Part shown: in pieces, positions 21,730 to 30,491 of the stretch
Position numbering within the stretch: position 1 is the stretch's first letter
How the letters are laid out: the number at the start of each line of letters is the position of its first letter
Assembly: GCA_030835385.1 (NCBI GenBank)
Contig: JAURPI010000033.1
Coordinates: forward strand, 1-64,000
From: Alphaproteobacteria bacterium
GTDB taxonomy: Bacteria; Pseudomonadota; Alphaproteobacteria; Rhodospirillales; Rhodospirillaceae
Direction of reading: 5' to 3'
Length of the DNA stretch: 64,000 nt
Translations under genes and position numbers: made by a program
Notes under the pieces: model-generated
The model's database searches: none
What the model saw: only the letters and a program-made list of their open reading frames with translations
What the model was told of the DNA's origin: nothing

Positions 21730-22085
21730 TCCAAAGCCCCTTTGCGCCACTCGTAAACAAAGCCGATGGTGAGCACGCCTAAGAAAATCATCATGGACCA
21801 GAAACCAAAAAGACCAATACCAGATAAACTCACGGCCCAGGGGAAGAGAAAGGCGACTTCCAAATCAAAAATGATGAATAGAATTGCGACCAGATAAAAA
21901 CGCACATCAAACTTTGAGCGGGAGTCATCGAACGGCTCAAAACCGCATTCATAGGCTGATGTTTTCTCGGGATCAGGATTTGATGGTCCAGCAATCAATG
22001 AAGCCGCAACCATGGCGATGGCCATGACGAACGCGATGCCGATAAAAATTAAGATCGGCAGGTATTCAGTCAGCAGTTCTTCCAT
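21720..22085 (-). CDS. nuoA: NADH-quinone oxidoreductase subunit A
   Basis: A 121-residue membrane subunit with three hydrophobic segments. It contains [45 protein letters not shown] split over the loop carrying the conserved cysteine and the second helix. It is the first gene of the nuo operon. The frame is open upstream to 22250, but only the region from 22085 (or a Met two codons earlier) resembles NuoA. Confidence 0.94.
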   Translation of the reverse strand: MEELLTEYLPILIFIGIAFVMAIAMVAASLIAGPSNPDPEKTSAYECGFEPFDDSRSKFDVRFYLVAILFIIFDLEVAFLFPWAVSLSGIGLFGFWSMMIFLGVLTIGFVYEWRKGALEWE

Positions 22086-22431
22086 GCACATCCCGGTCCG
22101 TTTTGGTTTGCCCAACTCATTGGCTAAACCCTGTTCTGGCCACGCTCGGAACGATAAACCCCAACCCGGTGCGTTTTGGCGTTTCGGACTGTTTTTCAGC
22201 CTCTTCACCCATCCCTTGCATCGCTGGTGTAGCCGTTGGATATGGCGCAAGTCAAGCCAACTTACCCGTTGACAAGACTAGGTTTTCTGCCGGTTGGCGG
22301 CGATCCGTAGCCGTTAATATCCGGCCTGGTTTTCAACCTCTACAGCTACAGCAAACACCCATAGTAGCGATCAACAACCTGTGACCCGGGATACACAAGC
22401 AGTTACGCCAGCAAAACCCACGAGAAGGTTT
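22086..22431. other. Intergenic region upstream of nuoA
   Basis: About 346 bp between the nadX stop and nuoA. It holds one candidate minus-strand promoter (separate entry) and a weak inverted repeat AAAACC/GGTTTT at 22413-22432 that touches the nadX stop and may help terminate it. I see no coding potential and no recognisable RNA. Confidence 0.5.
22227..22255 (-). promoter_or_regulatory. Candidate sigma-70-type promoter of the nuo operon
   Basis: Read on the minus strand, TTGACT (22250-22255) is followed after 17 bp by CTACAC (22227-22232). The -35 is good and the -10 only moderate, which is common in Alphaproteobacteria. The predicted start lies near 22220, giving a leader of about 135 nt before nuoA. 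Inference from consensus only. Confidence 0.35.
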
Positions 22432-23217
22432 TTAAATCTGGATGGTTTCGGTCAGCTTATCGAGTTGCCGAATAATGCTTAGAGCGGCCAAATAAGATGT
22501 TTTCGGGTTATCTGGGGACGGCTCGGCCTGCACGTCGACCTCTAGCCGCCCAAATGCCCCTTCGGCCTCAATATGGTGGATGTTTCGCGTCACACCAGGA
22601 TCGGCGATAAGCTCGACCTGGGTATTTTCCATCCCAATACCGGCAATGGCCACCGCGGCGGCGACATTGGCGTTCTTAGGAAAAGTACGTGCAGCATCAC
22701 CTGCAGATCCCTTGAAAATAACGGTTGGCGCCGCAATCGTCTCTAAATCAACCCCATCTACACCCGGCGCTCCGGACCAAGCCATGGGTGATTTCCGGGT
22801 CCTCAGGGTGATGCGGTCTAATCCACCTGTCCGCGCCGCTGTTATGGCGTCTAAACCGGCCAAGGCACCAGCGGGAATAATGACTTTAGCGTCGCTCTCC
22901 CGCGCCTGAGCGTCCAAGGTGTTAAGCAGATCTGCGTCGGCCAGAGCCCCAACTGAAATGACCATAAGACCAATTCCAGCCTTTAAAATTTCCGGCCCGT
23001 AGTCGGAAACAGCCTCCTGACCCGCGCATTCGACGATCAGGTCAGGCCCTAGGGCCAGCAAATCATCTAAGTTTGTGAACGTTGGATGCTTGCCGACACT
23101 CGGACCATCGCCTGAAAGTACCGTCGCTCCAACGAGCTCAATGCGCCCGTCCGATCCCTCGCAATGGGCGGTCACGACACTGGCAATAGCGCCATTACCG
23201 ATAAGGCCGATCTTCAC
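22432..23217 (-). CDS. nadX: L-aspartate dehydrogenase (putative)
   Basis: A 261-residue NAD(P)-dependent dehydrogenase. The Rossmann motif is MKIGLIGNGAIASVV. The catalytic half has IPAGALAGLDAITAAR, TRKSPMAWSGAPGVDG, NANVAAAVAIAGIG and VTRNIHHIEAEGAFG, the last holding the conserved active-site histidine. The family oxidises aspartate to iminoaspartate, either for NAD synthesis (with NadA and NadC, not seen here) or for aspartate catabolism. The start is GTG at 23217 with GGAGA nine bases upstream. It sits between tRNA-Val and the nuo operon on the same strand. Confidence 0.82.
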   Translation of the reverse strand: MKIGLIGNGAIASVVTAHCEGSDGRIELVGATVLSGDGPSVGKHPTFTNLDDLLALGPDLIVECAGQEAVSDYGPEILKAGIGLMVISVGALADADLLNTLDAQARESDAKVIIPAGALAGLDAITAARTGGLDRITLRTRKSPMAWSGAPGVDGVDLETIAAPTVIFKGSAGDAARTFPKNANVAAAVAIAGIGMENTQVELIADPGVTRNIHHIEAEGAFGRLEVDVQAEPSPDNPKTSYLAALSIIRQLDKLTETIQI

Positions 23218-23250
23218 GGCTTGATCTCCGTAAAACAGGACAAAGAATTA

Positions 23251-23263
23251 CCCCGGTTCGGGG
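23251..23263 (-). terminator. Weak hairpin downstream of tRNA-Val
   Basis: A CCCCG/CGGGG stem with a three-base loop lies 8 bp past the tRNA 3' end; on the minus strand it is followed by TAATTCTTT. The stem is short and the tract mixed, so the terminator call is tentative. Confidence 0.3.
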
Positions 23264-23271
23264 GTGGGCAA

Positions 23272-23347
23272 TGGTGGGCGATGACAGGATCGAACTGCCG
23301 ACCCCCTCGGTGTAAACGAGGTGCTCTCCCAGCTGAGCTAATCGCCC
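23272..23347 (-). tRNA. tRNA-Val (anticodon UAC)
   Basis: A 76-nt cloverleaf on the minus strand. The acceptor stem begins GGGCGAT, the D arm is AGCTCAGCTGGGAGAGC, and the anticodon arm CCTCG-TTTACAC-CGAGG reads UAC. The T arm contains GTTCGATCC and the 3' CCA is genome-encoded. It lies between hupB and nadX. Confidence 0.97.
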
Positions 23348-23399
23348 ATTCCCAGCCCGCCAGTCTTCAGCGGGTGGCACACACTATTCCAGCTGCGCG

Positions 23400-23437
23400 C
23401 AAATGAAAAGTGCCGGCTGCATACTGCAACCGGCACT
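23400..23437 (-). terminator. Rho-independent terminator of hupB
   Basis: On the minus strand a long stem AGTGCCGG-T-TGCA / TGCA-G-CCGGCACT closes a three-base loop (23409-23437) and is followed by TTTCATTT. It starts 28 bp after the hupB stop. This is the clearest intrinsic terminator in the window and separates hupB from tRNA-Val. Confidence 0.85.
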
Positions 23438-23464
23438 CTTGCAGAACGCAAATAGACGAGCGGT

Positions 23465-23740
23465 CTATTTGTTCACCGCATCCTTGAGGCCCTTGCCGGC
23501 CTTAAACTTAGGCTGCTTGGACGCTGGGATTTGGATTTTTTCACCGGTACGGGGATTACGGCCTTCGCTGGCGCGGCGATCTGCGACGCTGAAGGTGCCG
23601 AACCCGACCAAACGTACTTCTCCGCCAGACTTCAATGAGGCAGTAATCGTGTCGAACACGCTATCCACTGACTTAGCGGCATCTGCCTTTGTTAGTCCGG
23701 TACCATCTGCCACTGCGGCAATCAGGTCGTTTTTATTCAT
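23465..23740 (-). CDS. hupB: DNA-binding protein HU
   Basis: A 91-residue nucleoid protein. It has [21 protein letters not shown], the beta-arm region [30 protein letters not shown], and the C-terminal [14 protein letters not shown]. The start has AGGGG six bases upstream. It is monocistronic, with its own terminator, and follows lon at a distance of 347 bp, an arrangement widely conserved in Proteobacteria. Confidence 0.97.
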   Translation of the reverse strand: MNKNDLIAAVADGTGLTKADAAKSVDSVFDTITASLKSGGEVRLVGFGTFSVADRRASEGRNPRTGEKIQIPASKQPKFKAGKGLKDAVNK

Positions 23741-24087
23741 ATTAGACCCCTACTCTTAATGTCTGTTGGGTGAAAACGATTGAGAACACCCCAGCTACGT
23801 TATGATGTTCCCTAACTACTGCGATCCGTCCAACATTGGAAAAAGTGCAGTTTTCTATCGCTGGGATGATCAGAGTCTGCGGTGGCTTTTTGCAGGCGTC
23901 AATGCGCCGACTCCTAAAAAACGACGGAAAACTGCGAAAAACAGACCTTTTTCCGTTGTCAAGCCCAGAAAACCGGGGTTTTTTAAGAAAAAACCCGACT
24001 TCCGTCCGGCTAAATGGACAAAAACCGGGCTTTTATGGGGTCAGAAAGACTCGGACCTACTATCCCTAGTAGGGCGCCTTTTTGGGT
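23741..24087. repeat. Intergenic region with several A/T-rich inverted repeats (lon-hupB)
   Basis: 347 bp between lon and hupB. It contains three clear inverted repeats: ACGGAAAA/TTTTCCGT with an inner CTG/CAG (23924-23956), GGGTTTTTT/AAAAAACCC (23976-23996), and CCTACTA/TAGTAGG with a GGGA loop (24056-24073). Two near-copies of AAAACCGGG(G/C)TTTT overlap or flank the second repeat. The GGGTTTTTT repeat could terminate lon transcription. The hupB promoter must also lie near 23760-23830, but I cannot fix its elements. Confidence 0.5.
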
Positions 24088-26502
24088 CTAATGTGTGACC
24101 AGGACGTCGTCATCAGTATCTGAATCGACGGTCGAGGCGTCCACGTCATCTTCTTCTTCATCCTCGTCCGAGAGCTCAAGGGGTACTAAAGGCTTAGTCA
24201 GAGCCTTCTCAAGCACCTCATCGGCCGTAGTTACCGAAATGATCTCCAGGCCCTTTTTGACGTTATCCGGAATTTCCTCCAGGTCCTTCTCATTTTCCTT
24301 AGGAATAAGCACGGTTGTGATGCCGCCGCGCAATGCCGCCAATAATTTCTCTTTCAGGCCGCCAATGGGCAGAACACGGCCACGCAGCGTAATTTCGCCA
24401 GTCATGGCAATGTCTTTGCGCACCGGAATACCCGTCAGGGCAGATACAATGGCCGTGCACATGCCCACACCCGCAGACGGTCCGTCTTTTGGCGTCGCCC
24501 CCTCTGGAACGTGCAGGTGAATATCATTCTTCTCAAAGATACGGGGCTTGATACCAAATGGGATGGCCCTGCTTCGGACAAAAGAACGGGCAGCTTGGAT
24601 GGACTCTTTCATCACATCGCCTAGCTTACCAGTCAGGGTCACGTGCCCCTTGCCTGGCATTACGACAGCCTCAATTGACAGCAACTCGCCGCCTACTTCT
24701 GTCCACGCCAGGCCGGTCGTGACTCCGATAAGGTCTTCACGCTCAGCTTCGCCATAGCGGTACTTTTTAATACCGGCATACTTTTTCAAGTTTTGGCGGG
24801 TCACTTTGATGACTTCGATCTTGTCGACGATAATTTCCTTCGTCGCCTTGCGGATCAATCGCGCCAATTCACGCTCTAGATTCCGAACGCCGGCTTCCCG
24901 CGTGTAATAGCGAACCAAATCCCTTAGCGCCTGATCTGAAATGCTCCATTCGTCTTTCTTAAGGCCATGGGCTTCAAGCTGCTTCTTGACCAAATGACGC
25001 TTGGCAATCTCCAACTTCTCATCTTCTGTGTACCCAGCGAGACGAATGGTTTCCATTCGATCAAGTAGAGGCTGAGGCATACGAAGAGAGTTGGCTGTGG
25101 TCAGGAACAGCACATCGGAAAGATCGTAATCCACTTCTAAATAATGATCTTGGAACGTTGCATTTTGCTCAGGATCCAACACTTCAAGCAATGCTGAAGA
25201 CGGGTCACCGCGCCAATCGTTACCGAGCTTATCAATTTCGTCCAACAGGAACAGCGGGTTCGACGTTTTCGCTTTCTTCATACCCTGGATCACTTTACCG
25301 GGCATCGAACCAATGTATGTCCGACGGTGACCACGCACTTCCGCTTCATCACGCACGCCACCAAGTGACATGCGAACAAAGTTGCGGCCAGTGGCCTTGG
25401 CGACCGACTTACCTAAAGAGGTTTTACCCACGCCAGGCGGACCAACGAGGCACAAAATGGGGCCCTTTAGCTTTTTTGCCCGCTGTTGAACGGCAAGATA
25501 CTCAACGATGCGCTCTTTGACCTTTTCAAGACCGTAGTGATCTCTATCCAGTTGATCTTCTGCCGCTTGAAGGTCTTTGTTTACCTTCGACCGCTTCTTC
25601 CACGGAATTTCTGTAATCCAGTCGAGGTAATTGCGAACAACCGTCGCCTCTGCAGACATCGGACTCATCGCTTTAAGCTTCTTCAATTCCGACATCGCTT
25701 TTTCTTTAGCGTCTTTCGGCATCTTCAGCTTTTTGATTTTGTCTCCGTACTCGGTTGCTTCGTCCTTACCGTCTTCGGTCTCGCCAAGTTCTTTCTGAAT
25801 GGCTTTCATTTGCTCATTCAAATAGTACTCGCGCTGAGTCTTCTCCATCTGACGTTTAACGCGATTGCGAATGCGCTTTTCAACTTGGAGAACGCTAATC
25901 TCACCTTCCATAACGCCGTAGATTTTTTCTAGACGTTCAGCAACGGTGCCTAATTCCAGCAGTTCTTGTTTCTCCGCAATCTTAAGCGCGAGATGGGAAG
26001 CCACCGTATCGGCAAGCTTTGACGACTCTTCAATTTGATTAACCGAGACCAAAACTTCGGGCGGTATTTTCTTGTTGAGCTTGATGTACTGCTCAAACTC
26101 AGTGACCACGGACCGTGACAACGCTTCCAGTTCGGGCTCATCGTCTGCCTCATCATCGAAGGCGTCGGCATAAGCTTCAAAGAACTCACTGTTCTCTTTG
26201 TAACCGGTGATCTTTGCGCGCTGGCCACCCTCAACCAAAACTTTCACTGTGCCATCTGGCAACTTGAGCAGTTGAAGCACTGTTGAAATCGTGCCGACGT
26301 CATAAATGTCGTCAGACGTCGGATCATCGACAGCCGCATCCTTTTGGGCGACAAGCATAATCTGCTTGTCGTCGCCCATAACGTCTTCCAACGCTTTGAC
26401 AGATTTTTCGCGCCCAACGAACAGCGGTACGATCATATGTGGAAAAACCACAATGTCGCGAAGTGGCAGTACGGGATACAATTGGCCTTTATCGGAACTC
26501 AC
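24088..26502 (-). CDS. lon: ATP-dependent protease Lon
   Basis: An 804-residue AAA+ serine protease degrading misfolded and regulatory proteins. It has the N-terminal substrate domain ([24 protein letters not shown]), Walker [14 protein letters not shown], and the Ser-Lys protease dyad in [11 protein letters not shown] and [11 protein letters not shown]. The C-terminus is a strongly acidic tail ([12 protein letters not shown]...). I choose the GTG at 26502 because GAGGG lies six bases ahead and the length becomes typical; the frame is open a further 13 codons to a TTG without a good site. Confidence 0.96.
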   Translation of the reverse strand: MSSDKGQLYPVLPLRDIVVFPHMIVPLFVGREKSVKALEDVMGDDKQIMLVAQKDAAVDDPTSDDIYDVGTISTVLQLLKLPDGTVKVLVEGGQRAKITGYKENSEFFEAYADAFDDEADDEPELEALSRSVVTEFEQYIKLNKKIPPEVLVSVNQIEESSKLADTVASHLALKIAEKQELLELGTVAERLEKIYGVMEGEISVLQVEKRIRNRVKRQMEKTQREYYLNEQMKAIQKELGETEDGKDEATEYGDKIKKLKMPKDAKEKAMSELKKLKAMSPMSAEATVVRNYLDWITEIPWKKRSKVNKDLQAAEDQLDRDHYGLEKVKERIVEYLAVQQRAKKLKGPILCLVGPPGVGKTSLGKSVAKATGRNFVRMSLGGVRDEAEVRGHRRTYIGSMPGKVIQGMKKAKTSNPLFLLDEIDKLGNDWRGDPSSALLEVLDPEQNATFQDHYLEVDYDLSDVLFLTTANSLRMPQPLLDRMETIRLAGYTEDEKLEIAKRHLVKKQLEAHGLKKDEWSISDQALRDLVRYYTREAGVRNLERELARLIRKATKEIIVDKIEVIKVTRQNLKKYAGIKKYRYGEAEREDLIGVTTGLAWTEVGGELLSIEAVVMPGKGHVTLTGKLGDVMKESIQAARSFVRSRAIPFGIKPRIFEKNDIHLHVPEGATPKDGPSAGVGMCTAIVSALTGIPVRKDIAMTGEITLRGRVLPIGGLKEKLLAALRGGITTVLIPKENEKDLEEIPDNVKKGLEIISVTTADEVLEKALTKPLVPLELSDEDEEEDDVDASTVDSDTDDDVLVTH

Positions 26503-26622
26503 GTGAAACCCTCGCTTTGTGGCGTGCCCTATTTTGAGCAATCACCTGCAGCTGTTACTCAGCCGCATCAATTCATTCCATTAACGCACCCGGCAGGATC
26601 AGAGTTACCGGCGCTTAAGTTC

Positions 26623-26651
26623 TATTTAGGAAGCCGACGCGCCCAGCGCAA
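26623..26651 (-). promoter_or_regulatory. Candidate promoter of lon
   Basis: On the minus strand TTGCGC (26646-26651) is separated by 17 bp from TAAATA (26623-26628), just past the clpX stop. It predicts a leader of about 115 nt. No convincing heat-shock element was found here, although lon is often heat-induced. Inference from consensus only. Confidence 0.35.
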
Positions 26652-26669
26652 TCAGGCCTCGCACCTTTG

Positions 26670-27935
26670 CTAGGCAGGTGTTCCTAGGTCTTCGCGGCGG
26701 TCAGCATAGATGTAGAGCGGCTTAGCCCGCCCTTCTGTGACCTCACCGTTGACAACTATCTCTTCCACGCCTTCTAAGCTTGGCAGGTCAAACATGGTGT
26801 CGAGCAAGATGCCTTCCATAATCGAACGCAACCCGCGTGCACCGGTCTTCCGCGCAATCGCTTTTTTCGCGATGACTCCCAATGCGTCATCTGTAAATCC
26901 AAGACTGACGTCTTCCATGTCGAACAGGCGTTGATACTGCTTCACCAAAGCATTCTTTGGTTTCGTCAGAATTTCAATCAACGCTGCGTCGTCTAGATCC
27001 TCCAGGGTCGCAAGCACAGGCACCCGTCCAACAAACTCTGGAATCAGGCCATACTTCAAAAGATCTTCAGGTTCGATCTCACGTAATATTTGTCCGGTCT
27101 GGCGATCATCAGAGGTCCGCACGTCGGCGCCAAAGCCGATCGACGTTCCCTTGCCGCGCCGCGAAATGATCTTATCCAATCCAGCAAACGCACCGCCGCA
27201 GATGAATAAGATATTTGTGGTGTCGACCTGCAAGAACTCTTGTTGTGGATGTTTGCGCCCACCTTGAGGCGGCACAGAGGCAACCGTGCCTTCCATAATC
27301 TTGAGCAGCGCTTGCTGAACGCCCTCACCGGACACATCCCGCGTGATCGATGGATTATCAGACTTACGACTGATCTTATCGATCTCATCAATGTAGACGA
27401 TGCCTCGTTGCGCGCGCTCAACATTGTAGTCAGCCGCCTGCAGCAATTTGAGAATGATATTCTCAACATCTTCACCGACATACCCAGCTTCGGTGAGCGT
27501 CGTTGCATCTGCCATGGTGAATGGGACGTCCAAAATACGCGCCAATGTCTGAGCAAGCAGCGTTTTGCCGCAACCGGTCGGACCGATCAGCAGAATATTA
27601 GATTTTGCAATTTCGACTTCTGCATTTTTGGCATTCGAGCCCAATCGCTTGTAGTGATTGTGGACCGCAACCGAAAGCACGCGCTTGGCATGCGCTTGGT
27701 CGATCACGTAGTCATCCAACACCGTCAGAATATCTTGCGGTGTAGGCACACCTTCACGCGACTTGACCAGATTGGTCTTATTCTCTTCCCGAATGATGTC
27801 CATGCACAGTTCAACGCATTCATCACAGATGAATACCGTTGGACCGGCAATCAGCTTGCGCACCTCGTGCTGGCTCTTTCCACAGAAAGAACAGTAGAGG
27901 GTGTTTTTTGAATCGCCATTGGACGACTTGGTCAT
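26670..27935 (-). CDS. clpX: ATP-dependent Clp protease ATP-binding subunit ClpX
   Basis: A 421-residue AAA+ unfoldase that feeds substrates to ClpP. The N-terminal zinc-binding domain has [11 protein letters not shown] and [10 protein letters not shown]. Walker A is [12 protein letters not shown], Walker [11 protein letters not shown], and the ClpP-docking IGF loop is [10 protein letters not shown]. The start has GGAGAG ahead. It lies 195 bp after clpP; the gap shows no clear promoter, so co-transcription with clpP or a cryptic promoter are both possible. Confidence 0.97.
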   Translation of the reverse strand: MTKSSNGDSKNTLYCSFCGKSQHEVRKLIAGPTVFICDECVELCMDIIREENKTNLVKSREGVPTPQDILTVLDDYVIDQAHAKRVLSVAVHNHYKRLGSNAKNAEVEIAKSNILLIGPTGCGKTLLAQTLARILDVPFTMADATTLTEAGYVGEDVENIILKLLQAADYNVERAQRGIVYIDEIDKISRKSDNPSITRDVSGEGVQQALLKIMEGTVASVPPQGGRKHPQQEFLQVDTTNILFICGGAFAGLDKIISRRGKGTSIGFGADVRTSDDRQTGQILREIEPEDLLKYGLIPEFVGRVPVLATLEDLDDAALIEILTKPKNALVKQYQRLFDMEDVSLGFTDDALGVIAKKAIARKTGARGLRSIMEGILLDTMFDLPSLEGVEEIVVNGEVTEGRAKPLYIYADRREDLGTPA

Positions 27936-28130
27936 TCGATCTCTCCGCGCGCCAAACCCATAATGTATGTGGGCATAAGCTTGGCCACCATATCTTGCGT
28001 TGGCCGGATGTTAAACGAGGGTTTCCGGACAATACAACGACAAAACTTTGTAAATCCGGTTAATGCCATACTGCCGGGATGGGCTTGGCACCTTCTAAAA
28101 GGGGCAGATAACTATGAAAACGACTTAGAA

Positions 28131-28790
28131 CTAGTCCTTTTTGTCCTCATCAGTGCCCTCTTCGTTTTCGGGCTTGGGCCTTTCTGTGACTACCGTGTCA
28201 ATGATGCCAAAATCTTTGGCCTCTTCAGACGTCATGTAATTGTCGCGATCCATGGCTTTTTCGATGGCTTTCATGGTCTGCCCGGTATGGTCGACATAGA
28301 TTTGGTTGAGCCGCGTACGAAGCGCCAGAATCTCACGGGCTTGGATTTCGATATCCGCTGCCTGCCCCTGAAAACCACCGGACGGCTGGTGAATCATGAT
28401 CCGAGCGTTTGGCAGCCCATAGCGTTTTTCCGCCGCACCGCCAGCCAAGAGCAAGGACCCCATGGACGCCGCCTGCCCCGTACATACAGTGGATACGGAG
28501 GGCCGGATGTATTTCATGGTGTCATAGATCGCCAATCCCGACGTCACCACACCACCAGGTGAGTTGATATAGAAGGCGATATCCTTGGTCGGGTTTTCTG
28601 ACTCAAGAAACAACAATTGCGCACAAATCAAAGCAGAAACCTGATCATTGACCTGGCCGGTCAGGAAAATGATCCGTTCCTTAAGCAACCGAGAAAAGAT
28701 GTCATACGACCGTTCTCCGCGGTTCGTTTGTTCAACCACCATGGGCACAAGCGTATTGTTGAAAACCTCTATCGGATCGCGATCTTCCAT
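28131..28790 (-). CDS. clpP: ATP-dependent Clp protease proteolytic subunit ClpP
   Basis: A 219-residue serine protease of the ClpXP/ClpAP complex. Catalytic Ser109 lies in [16 protein letters not shown] and His134 in [11 protein letters not shown]; the Asp is in MDRDNYMT. The C-terminal 15 residues are acidic and variable. Start fixed by a GAGAGAG site. It follows tig by 52 bp on the same strand and precedes clpX, the usual order. Confidence 0.97.
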   Translation of the reverse strand: MEDRDPIEVFNNTLVPMVVEQTNRGERSYDIFSRLLKERIIFLTGQVNDQVSALICAQLLFLESENPTKDIAFYINSPGGVVTSGLAIYDTMKYIRPSVSTVCTGQAASMGSLLLAGGAAEKRYGLPNARIMIHQPSGGFQGQAADIEIQAREILALRTRLNQIYVDHTGQTMKAIEKAMDRDNYMTSEEAKDFGIIDTVVTERPKPENEEGTDEDKKD

Positions 28791-28842
28791 AAACTCTCTC
28801 GTGACTCTCTCAGGTTAACTATTCGAACCCCGCCAATATGCC

Positions 28843-30198
28843 CTAGTTGGCGCTGGGAACTGGTCCGTCTGTTTCTGTGGCTCCGGTCAATTCTACCAGT
28901 TCTTCAGGTGTAACTGTCTTTTCTGTCACTTGGGCAAGCTCGAGGAGGAAGTCAATTACCTTATCCTCAAATAGCGGTGCACGAACCTGCTCAATGGCCT
29001 GCGGATTGTTCTGGTAATAGCTGACCACAGCCTCTTCCTGACCTGGGAAACGAGACGCTTCCCGGCCAATGGCCTGGGATAGCTCTTCTGGAGCTACAGT
29101 CAGGTTGTTCTTTTGCCCAACCTCAGAGAGCAGCAATCCAAGACGCACGCGACGTTCTGCAATCTTGCGATAGTCTGCCCGCAGTTCATCGTCACTTTTG
29201 CCTTCATCGTCCGGATCGAGCTGATTGGCTTCTTTCGCCTGCTCCACTTGCTTCCAAATGGTATTGAACTCTGAGTCCAGCATCGCCGGCGGGACTTCGA
29301 AATCATGGCTGTCAGACAAATGGTCGAGCAATTCGCGCTTGGTCTTCATCCGCGACAGATAGGTGTAGTCCTGCTCGATCTGGCCTTTTACAGCGTCTTT
29401 CAAAGCCGCCAAGTCATCAAAAGCCATGGACTTGGCAAAGTCTTCATCGATCGCCGGAGTTTCAAGAGCTTCAATACCTTTGAGGGTGACTTTAAAGACC
29501 GCCGGCTTACCGGCGAGATCACTGCTGTGATAGTCCTCGGGGAACGTCACTTCGATGTCTTTCTCGCCATCGATTTCCATCCCAACGACCTGCTCTTCAA
29601 AACCCGGAATAAACCGGTTCGAACCAAGTTCCAGTTGGAAGTCGTCAGCTTTGCCGCCTTCGAACTCTTCGCCGTCAACACTGCCAACGAAATCAATGAC
29701 AACCACATCGGCCATAGCCGCCGGACGCTTATCTTTGAGCGGAGCCGATTTCTTGTTGTTTTCCGCCATCTTAGAGATGGTTTCATCAACCTCTTTATCA
29801 CCCGCTGTGGCGACCAATTTCTCGATCTTGAAGGACGACAAATCAGTCACTTCAATTTCAGGAAGGAGTTCTACTGCGATCGAGAATTCCAGATCTTCTC
29901 CAGCTTCAAAGGAGACCAGATCAATCTTCGGCTGAACCGCCGGCTTGAGCTCTTTCTCTTCGATCGCTTTCTGGGTCGATTCCTGAATTGCGGTTTCGAC
30001 AACTTCTCCACGCACAGACTCCCCAAACCGCTTTCTGAGCAGGTTCATGGGAACTTTGCCTGGCCGGAAGCCTGGCAGCCGCACTTGTTTGCCCACTTCG
30101 GTAAGGCGATCGGTAATCTTGCCTTCGATCTCTTGCGCACCAATGACGACGCTAAGTTCGCGCTTTAAGCCTTCAGAGCTTTTCTCAGTAATCTGCAT
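28843..30198 (-). CDS. tig: Trigger factor, ribosome-associated chaperone
   Basis: A 451-residue chaperone and peptidyl-prolyl isomerase. The ribosome-binding motif is VRLPGFRPGKVPMNLLRKRFG near residue 45. The FKBP-like domain lies around residues 160-250 (VVIDFVGSVDGEEFEGGKADDF), and the C-terminal helical arms follow. The open frame continues upstream across the tRNA-Leu gene, so the ATG at 30198 (AAGGG eight bases ahead) is taken as the start. Confidence 0.96.
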   Translation of the reverse strand: MQITEKSSEGLKRELSVVIGAQEIEGKITDRLTEVGKQVRLPGFRPGKVPMNLLRKRFGESVRGEVVETAIQESTQKAIEEKELKPAVQPKIDLVSFEAGEDLEFSIAVELLPEIEVTDLSSFKIEKLVATAGDKEVDETISKMAENNKKSAPLKDKRPAAMADVVVIDFVGSVDGEEFEGGKADDFQLELGSNRFIPGFEEQVVGMEIDGEKDIEVTFPEDYHSSDLAGKPAVFKVTLKGIEALETPAIDEDFAKSMAFDDLAALKDAVKGQIEQDYTYLSRMKTKRELLDHLSDSHDFEVPPAMLDSEFNTIWKQVEQAKEANQLDPDDEGKSDDELRADYRKIAERRVRLGLLLSEVGQKNNLTVAPEELSQAIGREASRFPGQEEAVVSYYQNNPQAIEQVRAPLFEDKVIDFLLELAQVTEKTVTPEELVELTGATETDGPVPSAN

Positions 30199-30315
30199 CT
30201 TTTTACCCTTAGGTGGCCGCTTATTCGCGCCACTGATTATTCGACGTCTCCGTCCCAAAACTGTTTTGCGCGTGGTCGCGCACTTGTGCCCAAATTCTTC
30301 GCCTCGACAGACCGG

Positions 30316-30402
30316 ATGGTGCGGGTGAAGGGACTTGAACCCCCACGACTTTGCAGTCACCAGGACCTAAACCTGGCGCGTCTACCAATTCCGCCACACC
30401 CG
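30316..30402 (-). tRNA. tRNA-Leu (anticodon UAG)
   Basis: An 87-nt class II tRNA on the minus strand. The acceptor begins GCGGGTG, the anticodon arm CCAGG-TTTAGGT-CCTGG reads UAG, and the long variable arm TGACTGCAAAGTCG is present. The T arm has GGTTCAAGTCC and the 3' CCA is encoded. It lies directly upstream of tig, as in many Alphaproteobacteria. Confidence 0.97.
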
Positions 30403-30491
30403 CTTACCGGCCAAGACGGCGGCAACGCCGCCTTCGTTTAATGGCCCAGCGGCCAATAGGCAACACCCAACCGAAGCCATCGGGCATTATC

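Noticed and set aside
23802-24098. 98-codon plus-strand open frame in the lon-hupB gap, rich in Lys/Arg
   Set aside because: It coincides with the inverted repeats, lacks a ribosome-binding site, has low-complexity basic composition and runs into the antisense of the lon end; more likely a by-product of the A/T-rich hairpins.
24095-24520. Serine-rich 141-codon plus-strand frame opposite the lon 3' end
   Set aside because: It is the antisense of the acidic Lon tail (GAA/GAC codons read backwards give Ser-rich sequence); no independent support.
30199-30360. Upstream extension of the trigger factor frame
   Set aside because: It crosses part of the tRNA-Leu gene and has no similarity to the family; the ATG at 30198 is the normal start.
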